Origin: Rhodococcoides kyotonense
GTDB lineage: Bacteria; Actinomycetota; Actinomycetes; Mycobacteriales; Mycobacteriaceae
Direction: 5' to 3'
Assembly: GCF_900188125.1 (NCBI RefSeq)
Contig: NZ_FZOW01000003.1
Span: 186,001-250,000, forward strand
Length of the DNA stretch: 64,000 bases
The notes under the pieces were generated by a model. That model was not told the DNA's origin. It saw nothing but the letters and a program-made list of their open reading frames with translations, and searched no databases. Shown here piece by piece: positions 42,788-51,315 of the stretch; positions within the stretch are counted from its first letter, which is position 1, and each line of letters starts with the position of its first letter. A program made the translations under genes and the position numbers.

Positions 42788-42979
42788 AGTTACCTCAATG
42801 CGTATCGACCAGCCCGGTTAATCGACGTGGCGTTCCGTCAATCGATTGGACGAGAACGGAACTCGAACGGTTCCATCGACAATCGGCCAGACAGGAATAC
42901 GGCGCTGCTCCAGACGGAACCGATCGGTTGCCGCCCGCGTCTAACCTGTCGACCCGAAATTTCCGACGACGGGAGCCCC

Positions 42980-43516
42980 ATGCGAGCCAGGCAGCTCGGT
43001 ACCTGGATGGCCGCACTCACCCTTGTCGTCGGATGCAATCAACCCGCCGACGGCACAGCAAACCGCGAACCTTCGACGGCAGCAAAGCAATTCGACCCCT
43101 GCAGCATCCCCGACGACGCCATCGCCGCGGCCGGTCTAGATCCTGCAACGCGAAGCGCTGGAGCGGGCAACGGACTGACAACGCCGGGCTGGCAGATCTG
43201 CAGCTGGGATGGGCCCTCTGGAGATGCCTGGTACTACTACTCCATATCCTTCTCCATGAACCACGATCTGGAGGAAATCCGGCTACAGCCAGGCAACGTC
43301 GACCATTCAGAGATCGAATTCGCAGGACGGGTCGGCCTGCAGTATCGAATGGACCTTCGCGAACGCCTGAGCGTGTGCAACATTGCCTTCGATACCCAAG
43401 CGGGTGTGGCCGCTGTCATGGCGTCCAGCTTTCGGGCGAGCCAGACGAAAGGCGATCTGTGCGAGATCGTTCGCCAACACACCGAACAGCTCCACGGCGT
43501 ATTTCCAGCAAGCTGA
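42980..43516 (+). CDS. DUF3558-family lipoprotein
   Basis: A 178-residue predicted lipoprotein: signal peptide MRARQLGTWMAALTLVVGC with lipobox LVVGC. The mature part shows the DUF3558 pattern DPCSIPDDAIAAAGLDPAT then GWQICSWDG, with paired cysteines. ATG 42980 is preceded by GGGAG. A second small gene follows 27 bases downstream, an arrangement repeated in related actinobacteria as far as I recall. The function of the family is unknown. Confidence 0.85.
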   Translation: MRARQLGTWMAALTLVVGCNQPADGTANREPSTAAKQFDPCSIPDDAIAAAGLDPATRSAGAGNGLTTPGWQICSWDGPSGDAWYYYSISFSMNHDLEEIRLQPGNVDHSEIEFAGRVGLQYRMDLRERLSVCNIAFDTQAGVAAVMASSFRASQTKGDLCEIVRQHTEQLHGVFPAS

Positions 43517-43543
43517 ACCTCAGAACAGGTCGGAGGACACACT

Positions 43544-43930
43544 GTGGCCACTTACAACCAACTGACACACTGGCAGGATCTCGCGGTTGCCGCAGATGAA
43601 GGACAGCTATTTCTGTCGGAGGACGTAGCGCGAAAGTGCGACGACGCCTGCAATCAATACCTCGAGAAACTCGCCGAATCTACGAAATCCGCGCACCTCC
43701 TCGCCAACGTCCAAGGCCTGGGAACCCTCGACTCCGGGATCGAGCTGGCGCGCAGGCTGTCGGAGAAGGCCGTCGGCGGCCCGAACAACCTGGTCGACAC
43801 GCTGGAGGGCCATATCCGCGTCGTCGAGGCGATGCAGGTCGTGTTTCGGAAGTTCTTCGACTCCTACGAGGACGCCGACTCGACTACCGCGACGTCGATC
43901 GGCCAGCATTCGACCCGAACCCCGTCCTGA
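43544..43930 (+). CDS. Small helical hypothetical protein paired with a DUF3558 lipoprotein
   Basis: A 128-residue, mostly helical protein starting with GTG at 43544 behind a clear GGAGG. It reads ATYNQLTHWQDLAVAADEGQ then LFLSEDVARKCDDACNQYLE. This resembles the helical bundles of WXG100/ESX-type small proteins, but there is no WxG motif and no secretion signal. It probably works with the lipoprotein encoded just upstream. No firm function can be given. Confidence 0.72.
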   Translation: MATYNQLTHWQDLAVAADEGQLFLSEDVARKCDDACNQYLEKLAESTKSAHLLANVQGLGTLDSGIELARRLSEKAVGGPNNLVDTLEGHIRVVEAMQVVFRKFFDSYEDADSTTATSIGQHSTRTPS

Positions 43931-44028
43931 CGAACCGGGCAAGATTCCCGGCGACACAACCCTGTGGCCTCAGTCACCCCCGAGCGTTACACTGGAGAAG
44001 CAAGTGTCACGCAAAGGGGTGCGGTCAG

Positions 44029-44937
44029 ATGTTCGACTGGGTCGGTTCGGCATGGAATTCACTACCCGAGCCTCTGCGCGACCCGGTGGCCCTGGCGATT
44101 CCGGCGTTCGTCGCGCTGCTGGCCATCGAGTGGTTCGCCGCAGCGAAGCTCGAGGAAGGCGAACGCGGCAGTTACAAGGGGGCGGACGCCCGCGCGAGCG
44201 TGGGCATGGGCCTCGTCTCGATCGCGACGACGACAGCCTGGAAGACACTCGCGCTCGTCGGCTACTCCGCCCTCTACGCCTACGTCGCGCCGTGGCATCT
44301 GCCGGCCGACGCCTGGTACACGTGGGTGATACTGATCGTCGGCGTCGACGTGCTGTTCTACACCTACCACCGCATCGCTCATCGAACCCGCATCATCTGG
44401 GCGACGCATCAGGCTCATCATTCCAGCGAGTACTTCAACTTCAGCACGGCTCTGCGGCAGAAGTGGAACAACAGCGGCGAGATCGTGATGTGGCTTCCGT
44501 TGCCGCTCATAGGGATTCCGCCATGGATGGTATTCGTCGGCTTCTCGATCAACTTGGTCTACCAGTTCTGGGTTCACACCGAACGGATCGACAAGCTACC
44601 GAGAGCATTCGAGTTCGTGTTCAACACACCGTCGCATCACCGTGTACATCACGGTCGAGATCCGCAGTACCTCGACAAGAACTACGCGGGCATCTTCATC
44701 GTCTGGGATCGGATGTTCGGTACGTATGCGGACGAAATCGAAAGGCCGCATTACGGTTTGACGAAACCTGTCGACACCTACAACATCTGGACGCTCCAGA
44801 CACACGAATACCGCTCCATCGCAAGGGATGTAGCGGCATCGCGGTCGTGGCGTGAACGGCTCGGATTCGTCCTCGGCCCGCCGGGGTGGACACCGAGCAG
44901 GCCGAGGCGAACGGAAACTAGTTCGAGTTCAAGTTGA
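44029..44937 (+). CDS. Sterol desaturase / fatty acid hydroxylase superfamily protein
   Basis: A 302-residue membrane diiron enzyme. The histidine boxes are YHRIAHRTRIIWATHQAHHS (HxxxH and HxxHH) and NTPSHHRVHHGRDPQ (HxxHH), with further histidines in QFWVHTERID. About five hydrophobic helices are present. Such proteins hydroxylate or desaturate lipids using oxygen. ATG 44029 has AAAGGGG about ten bases upstream. Its 3' end overlaps the convergent YceI gene by 20 bases. Confidence 0.9.
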   Translation: MFDWVGSAWNSLPEPLRDPVALAIPAFVALLAIEWFAAAKLEEGERGSYKGADARASVGMGLVSIATTTAWKTLALVGYSALYAYVAPWHLPADAWYTWVILIVGVDVLFYTYHRIAHRTRIIWATHQAHHSSEYFNFSTALRQKWNNSGEIVMWLPLPLIGIPPWMVFVGFSINLVYQFWVHTERIDKLPRAFEFVFNTPSHHRVHHGRDPQYLDKNYAGIFIVWDRMFGTYADEIERPHYGLTKPVDTYNIWTLQTHEYRSIARDVAASRSWRERLGFVLGPPGWTPSRPRRTETSSSSS

Positions 44938-45607
44938 TCAGGAAGTCGACGGATCCAGAATCCTCGACGGTCACGAATCCCAGTGACGGCGGTTCGATTC
45001 CGTAGTCGGCCCACGTCGTCGGAATGCTTCCCGACGCAATCAGCGTGTCACCGGACTGCAGCACCTCGATGTCCACGGACACCGGACGCGTCTGATCCTT
45101 CAGCGTCAGCGTTCCTTCGGCCGTGACCGTCGTCGTGGTTCCGTCCTTCGGAACGGACGACAGGTCGACCGGGGCGTCGAACGTGAATGTCGCCGTCGGG
45201 TAGGTCGCGGTGTCGAAGATGTTGCCGCGGAATTGATTGTCGCGGCGGTCACTGTCGGTGGTGATCGAATTGGTCTGCACCACAACCTCACCCGCAGTCA
45301 GCGCATTGTCTGCGATGGTCACGTCACCGCTGACTTCGGTCGTCGAACCGACGACGGTCACGTCGGAACCGTTCAGGACCTCGTCGACGGTGTACCCGGC
45401 AGCCGTCGTGTTCGAGGCGTCTCCCGCGACGATCGTCCAGGTCCCATCGATATCGTCCACGGAAGCAGCCTGTGCACCCTCCGTCGACACCGTTGCCGCT
45501 GGAGCGTCGTCCCCCTGGAACGACGCATAGATCTTCGGACCGAAGAACGCACCGAGTGCAATCACTACGACGACCACCGCGCCGACTATCCACCATTTCT
45601 TCGTCAT
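44918..45607 (-). CDS. YceI-family protein with N-terminal membrane anchor
   Basis: A 229-residue protein. Residues 5-25 form a membrane anchor (WWIVGAVVVVVIALGAFFGP). The YceI lipocalin-like barrel follows, with DGTWTIVAGDASNTTAAGYT, DSDRRDNQFRGNIFDTATYP and the closing FLINLNSN. YceI barrels bind isoprenoid-type lipids; the role here is unknown. Start 45607 is chosen at MTKKWWIVG, since the longer frame adds an unrelated leader. It overlaps the desaturase tail by 20 bases. Confidence 0.88.
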   Translation of the reverse strand: MTKKWWIVGAVVVVVIALGAFFGPKIYASFQGDDAPAATVSTEGAQAASVDDIDGTWTIVAGDASNTTAAGYTVDEVLNGSDVTVVGSTTEVSGDVTIADNALTAGEVVVQTNSITTDSDRRDNQFRGNIFDTATYPTATFTFDAPVDLSSVPKDGTTTTVTAEGTLTLKDQTRPVSVDIEVLQSGDTLIASGSIPTTWADYGIEPPSLGFVTVEDSGSVDFLINLNSN

Positions 45608-45791
45608 GCCCGCCGATATTAGTTGCACCTTCAACTCGATGGGGGTTCTCTCGCCTGGCAACTTCCTGAGAGCTTTGTCCGGATCAGCTCCGGATGGATT
45701 GCAGAGACAAATCACTGCCCCTGCTGGAATGATCGAATTCTCGTGCCGCACCGCGCGGCCGGGGCCGCATCGCTACCGAGGTGGTGAAACA

Positions 45792-46502
45792 GTGCCCGAC
45801 GACGTGCATCTCGTGAGCTTGGCGGTCGGAACGGTCGCGACGGCCGCCGACGCCGCCCGCAGGACCACGCGCGCACTCGCCCGAGTTCCGTTGATCGGCG
45901 GAAGCCTGCGAACACTGTCCGCGCGGGGCGAACGTACCGTCGTCGCCGCAACAACCGTCGCCGACGCGCTCCTGCGTGCCCTCGTCGTCAAGGTCGTCGC
46001 CGCTGCTCTCGAGGAGATCGATCTGACTCGGCTGATCCGCGAGAACGTCGACATCGACGCCATCATCGAAGGCGTCGACCTGGACAAAGCCGTCGCCCAA
46101 GTCGATCTCGACCAGGCCGTCGCACGAGTCGACCTCGACAAAGCGGTGGCACGGGTCGACCTCGACGCAGCCGTCGCTCGCGTCGACCTCGACAGAGCCA
46201 TCGCACGGGTAGATCTCGATGCCGTCGTCGACACCGTCGATCTGGACCGCCAGGTGTCGCGCGTCGACCTCGACGGCGCCGTCGCACGCGTCGACCTGAT
46301 CGCCCTTGCGAACTTCGTCATCGACGGCGTCGACCTTCCCGAGATCATCCGGGAGTCGACGGGTTCACTGTCGGCCGAGGCCGTCCGGGGCGTCCGAAGC
46401 CACGGCATGCAAGCGGACGACGCAGTCTCACACTTCGTCGGGAAGCTGTTCGGACGAGAACAGCGCACCGAATCCGGCCCGACACCTCAGGCCACCACGT
46501 GA
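45792..46502 (+). CDS. VDLD decapeptide-repeat protein
   Basis: A 236-residue protein whose middle (residues about 85-165) is built from ten-residue units of the form VDLDxAVARV, repeated about eight times with variants such as VDLDAVVDTV and VDLDRQVSRV. The N-terminal part is helical and basic (RGERTVVAATTVADALLRAL). GTG 45792 follows GAGGTGGTG. Its last bases overlap the start of an RDD membrane protein (GTGA), so the two are coupled. The fold and function are unknown; a solenoid is plausible. Confidence 0.8.
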   Translation: MPDDVHLVSLAVGTVATAADAARRTTRALARVPLIGGSLRTLSARGERTVVAATTVADALLRALVVKVVAAALEEIDLTRLIRENVDIDAIIEGVDLDKAVAQVDLDQAVARVDLDKAVARVDLDAAVARVDLDRAIARVDLDAVVDTVDLDRQVSRVDLDGAVARVDLIALANFVIDGVDLPEIIRESTGSLSAEAVRGVRSHGMQADDAVSHFVGKLFGREQRTESGPTPQATT

Positions 46503-46981
46503 CCCTCCCACGCGCCGAGGACATGCGCCCGGCCGGCATCGTCACCCGCGGGGTCGCAGCCGTCGTCGATCTCGCGGTGGTCGGTGTCCTGATGGGGTCG
46601 GTGTACATCGGGTCGGTGTTCGTCCAGCTGCTGTTCGATCCGCAGTCGGTCAGCTTTCGATCGCCTGCGGTGTTCATGTCGATCACGGTGTTCGTCGTCA
46701 TCGCCATCGGATATCTGACTCTGTGTTGGGCGACGACGGGTCGCACCGTCGGGGCGATCGTGATGGGCGTCCGCCTGGTCACTCCTCGTCACGGCCTCTT
46801 GCGCTGGCCGGTGGCGGCACTGCGGGCATTCCTGTGCGTCGTATTCGGTTTCGGGCTGTTGTGGGTGGCGGTGGACCGTCAGCGACGCTCGTTGCAGGAC
46901 ATCGTGCTGCGCACTTCCGTCGTCTACGACTGGCAGTCCAACACCGGGATGGTCGATCCGCACGCGGTTACTGGACAATAG
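46499..46981 (+). CDS. RDD-family membrane protein
   Basis: A 160-residue protein with an RDD domain: RPAGIVTRGVAAVVDLAVVG holds the Arg and Asp residues that name the family, then two more helices, with GRTVGAIVMGVRLV between. Some RDD proteins act as sodium:proton antiporters, others are uncharacterised. It starts at GTG 46499, overlapping the stop of the repeat protein. The tight coupling suggests the two products work together at the membrane. Confidence 0.88.
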   Translation: MTLPRAEDMRPAGIVTRGVAAVVDLAVVGVLMGSVYIGSVFVQLLFDPQSVSFRSPAVFMSITVFVVIAIGYLTLCWATTGRTVGAIVMGVRLVTPRHGLLRWPVAALRAFLCVVFGFGLLWVAVDRQRRSLQDIVLRTSVVYDWQSNTGMVDPHAVTGQ

Positions 46982-46985
46982 GGAC

Positions 46986-47993
46986 ATGGACCCGATCCAA
47001 GCTCTCCGCGAGATCGCCTATTGGCTCGAGCGGTCACGCGCGGACACACACCGCGTCAAGGCGTACAGACGAGCAGCCGACGTCGTCGAATCACTCAGCG
47101 CGGCACAGCGTTCCGAGCGGGCGAAGCAGGATTCGTGGTCGGCATTGCCGGGCATCGGCGCCAAGACGTCGTCGATCATTCGGCAGGCGCTCGCCGGTGA
47201 CGTTCCCGAGTACCTCGCCGAGAAGCGCGCCGAAGCCGAACCGATCGGCGAGAACCATCTCAGGGCCGCGCTCAAGGGTGATCTCCATACGCACTCCAAC
47301 TGGTCCGACGGCGGCAGCCCGATCGACGAGATGATGCGTGCGGCCAAGCAACTCGGCCACGAATACTGCGCTCTCACAGACCATTCGCCTCGACTCACCG
47401 TCGCCAACGGGCTCAGCGCCGAACGTCTGCGGAAGCAACTGGATGTGGTCGCCGAACTGAACGAGCAACTCGCACCGTTCCGAATCCTGACCGGCATCGA
47501 AGTCGACATCCTCGACGACGGCAGCCTCGATCAGGACGAAGGACTGCTGGCGGAACTGGATATCGTTGTGGCAAGCGTGCATTCGCACCTTCGTGCGGAC
47601 TCCGACACGATGACGCGCCGCATGGTCAACGCCGTCGCGAATCCTCACGTCGACGTACTCGGTCATTGCACCGGCAGGCTGGTCACCGGCGGTCGCGGGA
47701 CACGACCCGAGTCGAAGTTCGACGCCGACGTCGTCTTCGAGGGCTGCAAGCAGTACGGCACGGCCGTCGAGATCAATGCGCGACCCGAGCGTCAGGACCC
47801 TCCCGAACGGCTCATCGACGCTGCACTCGAACGTGGCTGCTTGTTCTCCATCGACACCGACGCGCACGCGCCGGGCCAGCTCGACTGGCAGGGATACGGC
47901 TGCATTCGGGCCGAAGACAGAGGCGTGCCCGCAGACCGAATCATCAACACGTGGCCCGTCGACACGCTGCTCGAGTGGGCGGGCGACCGTTGA
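46986..47993 (+). CDS. PHP-domain phosphoesterase with N-terminal HhH region
   Basis: A 335-residue protein. Residues 1-85 are helical and contain a helix-hairpin-helix (ALPGIGAKTSSIIRQAL), as in PolX. Residues from about 95 are a PHP metal phosphoesterase: GDLHTHSNWSDG, ALTDHSPRL, GIEVDIL, VASVHSH, DVLGHCTGR and SIDTDAHAP supply the metal ligands. It looks like a PolX lacking the polymerase domain. It may hydrolyse phosphate esters on DNA or small molecules. Its stop overlaps the next gene's TTG start. Confidence 0.88.
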   Translation: MDPIQALREIAYWLERSRADTHRVKAYRRAADVVESLSAAQRSERAKQDSWSALPGIGAKTSSIIRQALAGDVPEYLAEKRAEAEPIGENHLRAALKGDLHTHSNWSDGGSPIDEMMRAAKQLGHEYCALTDHSPRLTVANGLSAERLRKQLDVVAELNEQLAPFRILTGIEVDILDDGSLDQDEGLLAELDIVVASVHSHLRADSDTMTRRMVNAVANPHVDVLGHCTGRLVTGGRGTRPESKFDADVVFEGCKQYGTAVEINARPERQDPPERLIDAALERGCLFSIDTDAHAPGQLDWQGYGCIRAEDRGVPADRIINTWPVDTLLEWAGDR

Positions 47994-48895
47994 CGGTACG
48001 TCGAATCTTCGTACTTCTCACGGCAATTGCGTTCGTTTCAAGCTGCGCGGCCCCGGCCGAACCCGCCGCAGAGCAGACACTTCCGCCCTCCCCCGCATTG
48101 ATCGCCGCACCGTCGAACGATCCGATCCGCTTGCTGTACGGACCGGATGCGGACAACGTCGGCGATCTCTATCTGCCCGACAACGACGCCGAGTCGCTTC
48201 CCGTCGTCGTCATGATTCACGGCGGCGGATGGCAGAAGGCGTTGGGGTCGTCGTACTTCGCGCCGATCTCGAGGGCTGTTGCCGATCAGGGAATTGCGGT
48301 GTGGAACATCGAATATCGCCGTGGGACCGGCAATTGGATCGACACACTCGCCGACGTCGACAACGCAACAGAAGCACTCGCGACGACGGTTCAGGAAGCC
48401 GCGGGGGGCCGACTCGATCTCGACCGGGTGCATGTCGCAGGGCATTCCGCCGGGGGCCAGCTCGCGGCCTGGCTGGCGGGCAGACACACGCTGCCGTCGT
48501 CGTCACCCGGTGCGCAGCCGCGCATCATGCCTCGCAGCGCGACGGTCATGGCCGGTGTATTCGACATGGCCCGCGCCGCGAGCATCGGCGGCGACAAGTT
48601 CGTGCCTGCGTTTCTCGGCGGGATGCCCGACCAGGTCCCCGACCGATATCGGGTCGCGTCGCCGATCGATCATCTGCCGATCGGTGTGCGCGTGAGCGCG
48701 CTGCACGGCGACAGCGACAAGACTGTCTCGGTGAACCAGAGCACGGTGTACGTCGACGCGGCACGTGCCGCCGGTGACCCCGCCGAACTGACCGTCCTTC
48801 CCGGAGTGGGCCACGACGATTTCGTGCATTCGGACTCGGTCGCCTGGTCGACGGCCATCGACACCATCACCGACCACGCCGCGACGCTCGATTGA
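47990..48895 (+). CDS. Alpha/beta hydrolase lipoprotein
   Basis: A 301-residue predicted lipoprotein beginning at TTG (coupled to the PHP gene stop) with lipobox VSSC after the signal RRIFVLLTAIAF. The hydrolase core has the oxyanion motif MIHGGGWQK, nucleophile AGHSAGGQLAAW, acid SALHGDSDKTV and histidine LPGVGHDDFV. This is the esterase/lipase-like (BD-FAE type) arrangement. It probably cleaves small esters at the cell surface. The substrate is unknown. Confidence 0.88.
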   Translation: MTVRRIFVLLTAIAFVSSCAAPAEPAAEQTLPPSPALIAAPSNDPIRLLYGPDADNVGDLYLPDNDAESLPVVVMIHGGGWQKALGSSYFAPISRAVADQGIAVWNIEYRRGTGNWIDTLADVDNATEALATTVQEAAGGRLDLDRVHVAGHSAGGQLAAWLAGRHTLPSSSPGAQPRIMPRSATVMAGVFDMARAASIGGDKFVPAFLGGMPDQVPDRYRVASPIDHLPIGVRVSALHGDSDKTVSVNQSTVYVDAARAAGDPAELTVLPGVGHDDFVHSDSVAWSTAIDTITDHAATLD

Positions 48896-48916
48896 CCGGT
48901 CTGGTACACAGTCCGA

Positions 48917-49381
48917 ATGAAGAGAACGGTCTGGATGGGCGCTGCCGTCGTCCTCGCGCTCACCGGTTGCGCGCCGGAGACGTCCGAGCCTGCCGACCAG
49001 GCGACCGCAACCCCGTCGTCGACGACGGTTCGGCAACCCGCGACGGCCGCCGAACCGTCGGCGCAGATCCCGGCCGGGACGCCCGCCGTCTCCGAGGCGG
49101 CGGAGACACCCGCGGTGCCTGCTCCCCTCCCTGCCGAGTCGCTCCCGGTCGAGACTGCGGCCGACAACAGGCCGCATGGCGAGCAGCTCTACCTGGAGAC
49201 CTGCAGGCAGTTCAAGACCGCGATCGATGCCATCGCGGTCACCGGAGCTGCGACGCGTGAGCAGTCGGTCACCGGGCTGACCGAGAAGTTGCAGTCGGGA
49301 CCGAGTTGGTCGACGCTGTCCGACGACGACCAGCAGCAGATCCTGCGCGGTCTCGACGCGGCCGGACGTGGCGCCTGCTGA
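48917..49381 (+). CDS. Small hypothetical lipoprotein
   Basis: A 154-residue protein: signal peptide MKRTVWMGAAVVLALTGC with lipobox LTGC, then about 65 residues rich in P, A, T and S, then a helical C-terminal domain (LYLETCRQFKTAIDAIAVTG) with two cysteines. No family recognised. It follows the hydrolase gene by 21 bases on the same strand and may share its transcript. It is convergent with the FBP-domain gene, with no gap. Confidence 0.75.
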   Translation: MKRTVWMGAAVVLALTGCAPETSEPADQATATPSSTTVRQPATAAEPSAQIPAGTPAVSEAAETPAVPAPLPAESLPVETAADNRPHGEQLYLETCRQFKTAIDAIAVTGAATREQSVTGLTEKLQSGPSWSTLSDDDQQQILRGLDAAGRGAC

Positions 49382-49870
49382 TCAGCTGCTCAGGCGGGCG
49401 ATGAACGCTTCGACGTTCTCCTGGACGCGGACGGCACGCTCCTCCGGCGACAGGTTCTCCCGGTATCGATTGCCCAGCGCAGGCGTCTTCTTGCCGCGCG
49501 CGTACAGCGAACAGAGCAGGTCGGTGCACATGTAGGTGCCGACGGTATTGCCCTTGCGCCCGGAGTCGCCGGTCTTGCGTGCCGTCATCAGCGAGACGGC
49601 GCCGCGGGAATGCATCGTCAGACAGACGGTGCACATCTGCGCCCGGTCCGAACCGCCGGATTCATGGCGCAGCGCAACGCCGACGAGACCCTCCGGCCCT
49701 GGCACGACGATGTAGCTACGTCCGGCATACGACGGGTCCGACCAGCCGAGGAAATCCAGTTGCTCCCAGTCGGTTCGGTCGAGATCTCTCGGTACGTTCA
49801 GCCGCTTCGCGTCACCCTTGGAGCAGTTGACGAACGACGATCGAATTTCTTTCTCGGTTACAGGTTCCAT
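49382..49870 (-). CDS. FBP-domain (EF-G-binding-like) zinc-finger protein
   Basis: A 162-residue protein with the FBP-type C-terminal treble-clef finger: cysteines in QMCTVCLTMHSRGAVSLM and TYMCTDLLCSLYARGKKTP. FBP/FusB-like proteins bind elongation factor G and some give fusidic acid resistance; here the role is not shown. ATG 49870 is preceded by GGAGAAAC. It is 11 bases downstream of a TetR gene on the same strand, so the two probably form an operon. Confidence 0.82.
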   Translation of the reverse strand: MEPVTEKEIRSSFVNCSKGDAKRLNVPRDLDRTDWEQLDFLGWSDPSYAGRSYIVVPGPEGLVGVALRHESGGSDRAQMCTVCLTMHSRGAVSLMTARKTGDSGRKGNTVGTYMCTDLLCSLYARGKKTPALGNRYRENLSPEERAVRVQENVEAFIARLSS

Positions 49871-49881
49871 CTCGTTTCTCC

Positions 49882-50454
49882 CTAGGTCTTGTCCGGCCAG
49901 TTCGAGAGTGCGTGATGCAGCATGTCGAGCATGCTCATCCACGACTCCTCCGAAGGGCGTGGAGTGTGACTGAATCCGCCGGCCGATTCGAGTGCAATGA
50001 AGCCGTGAAAAGCGCTGCCCAGCACTCGAACTGCATCGGTCTCCGCAGGTTCGGGTAAGTCGTACGCGCGCAACACAGCTCGTGACATCTGCGAATGCCT
50101 CCAAGCGTCACTGACGGCGACGGCATCCGAGTCGAGCTCGAATTGTGTTGCCGCATAACGTCCCGGATGCTCCCGCGCATAGTCGCGGTACGCGCCCGCG
50201 AACGCGACGAGCGCATCCTTGCCCGCTCGCCCGGCCAACGCGTCGGACACCCGGTCGGCGAGTTCGGCAAGCGACGCGACGGCGACGCGTTGGCGCAGAT
50301 CCCGCAGGTTCTTGATGTGCGAGTACAAGCTGGCGTCCTTGACGCCGAACGAGCGCGCCAACGCGAGCACCGTCAGATTGTCGAAGCCGATGTCGTCGGC
50401 CATGTCCGACGCCGCCTCGATCAGACGCGTCGCCGTGATCCCTGCCCGTGCCAT
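49882..50454 (-). CDS. TetR-family regulator with WHG-type C-terminus
   Basis: A 190-residue regulator. The helix-turn-helix is LTVLALARSFGVKDASLYSH. The C-terminal domain has the pattern RVLGSAFHGFIALESAGGF found in the TetR WHG subgroup. ATG 50454 follows GAGGGAG. A dyad at 50491-50509 lies just upstream and is a likely operator. The FBP-domain gene follows in the same operon. Confidence 0.88.
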   Translation of the reverse strand: MARAGITATRLIEAASDMADDIGFDNLTVLALARSFGVKDASLYSHIKNLRDLRQRVAVASLAELADRVSDALAGRAGKDALVAFAGAYRDYAREHPGRYAATQFELDSDAVAVSDAWRHSQMSRAVLRAYDLPEPAETDAVRVLGSAFHGFIALESAGGFSHTPRPSEESWMSMLDMLHHALSNWPDKT

Positions 50455-50490
50455 AGCTCCCTCGCCAATTACCTAGCGGTCATGGCTTAT

Positions 50491-50509
50491 TTCCTAGCCA
50501 CCCTAGGAA
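50491..50509. promoter_or_regulatory. Candidate TetR operator
   Basis: TTCCTAG-CCACC-CTAGGAA has perfect 7-base arms, 36 bases upstream of the TetR start. A half-site ACCTAG lies at 50471. This is the expected place for an autoregulatory site. Confidence 0.65.
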
Positions 50510-50577
50510 GGGTACAGGCGTCCGGCATCGCGCGCCAACGAATTACCCCCGACGCGTGGGAGAAGAGGGGGCGCGAC

Positions 50578-51270
50578 CTACTTCCAGTACGCCTGGGCCT
50601 TGATCGACTCCTTGGCGACACCGTGGGTCGTCTTCAGCGTCTTGACGATCGAGCGGGTGGTCCGGCCGTCGCAGGCAACCCAGGCGAACACACCAGGCGG
50701 AGGCGTCAGCGATTCGGCCGCTTCTCGAAGCAGACGACCGTCGTCGACGCGTTCGAGCCATGTCACCTCGTGAGCATCCCCCGCGCGCACCGGTAGCGTC
50801 TTGTCCGACTCGAACTGCCATTCCAGCCACACCCTGGCCGGGATGTCGCCGATGGCGTCCAGCAGGGAATTGATGGCGGGCAGTGATGCGGTGTCACCGA
50901 AGAAGACGTACTCCGACGGCCTCGGTTCGGGCAATACGAAGCTCGACGACCCGCTGCCCTTCGCCATCAGGCTGGCCTCGAGAATATCGCCGACCTGGGC
51001 GTTCTCGGCCCACTTCGACGCGGGACCGTAGTGCAGCGCGAACTCGATCGCGAAGCTGTCGGTCGCCGGGTCCTGCTGGACCAGGGTGTAGCCGCGCTGG
51101 CGTTCCTTGCCGGTACCGTCGTCGAACCACAGGCGTATCCACTGCGTCGGGTGAACCGGATTCGCGGCGAGTACGCCGTCACTCGAAAACCCGATTCGGA
51201 TGTACTTGTCCGTGACCGGTTCGACCGACGTGACGGTGAGCTTGTAATTCTCGGCCCGCCACGCCTTCAT
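50578..51270 (-). CDS. Siderophore-interacting protein (ferric siderophore reductase)
   Basis: A protein of about 230 residues of the SIP/ViuB family, which reduces ferric siderophores in the cytoplasm using FAD and NAD(P)H. RQRGYTLVQQDPATDSFAIE is the flavin-binding region, and YVFFGDTASLPAINSLLDAI starts the nucleotide domain. ATG 51270 is preferred because GAGGG precedes it and the alternative ATG 51297 lies inside a probable iron box. This gives iron-controlled expression. It is convergent with nothing and follows the GNAT gene by position only. Confidence 0.9.
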   Translation of the reverse strand: MKAWRAENYKLTVTSVEPVTDKYIRIGFSSDGVLAANPVHPTQWIRLWFDDGTGKERQRGYTLVQQDPATDSFAIEFALHYGPASKWAENAQVGDILEASLMAKGSGSSSFVLPEPRPSEYVFFGDTASLPAINSLLDAIGDIPARVWLEWQFESDKTLPVRAGDAHEVTWLERVDDGRLLREAAESLTPPPGVFAWVACDGRTTRSIVKTLKTTHGVAKESIKAQAYWK

Positions 51271-51296
51271 GATGATGCCCTCGACCCCTTTACTCA

Positions 51297-51315
51297 TGAG
51301 GGCAGGGTAACCTAA
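51297..51315. promoter_or_regulatory. IdeR/DmdR-like iron box
   Basis: TGAGGGCAGGGTAACCTAA agrees with the consensus TTAGGTTAGGCTAACCTAA at 15 of 19 positions, and the right half is nearly perfect. It lies 27 bases upstream of the preferred start of the siderophore reductase and overlaps the end of the GNAT gene. Repression under iron sufficiency is expected. Confidence 0.6.
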
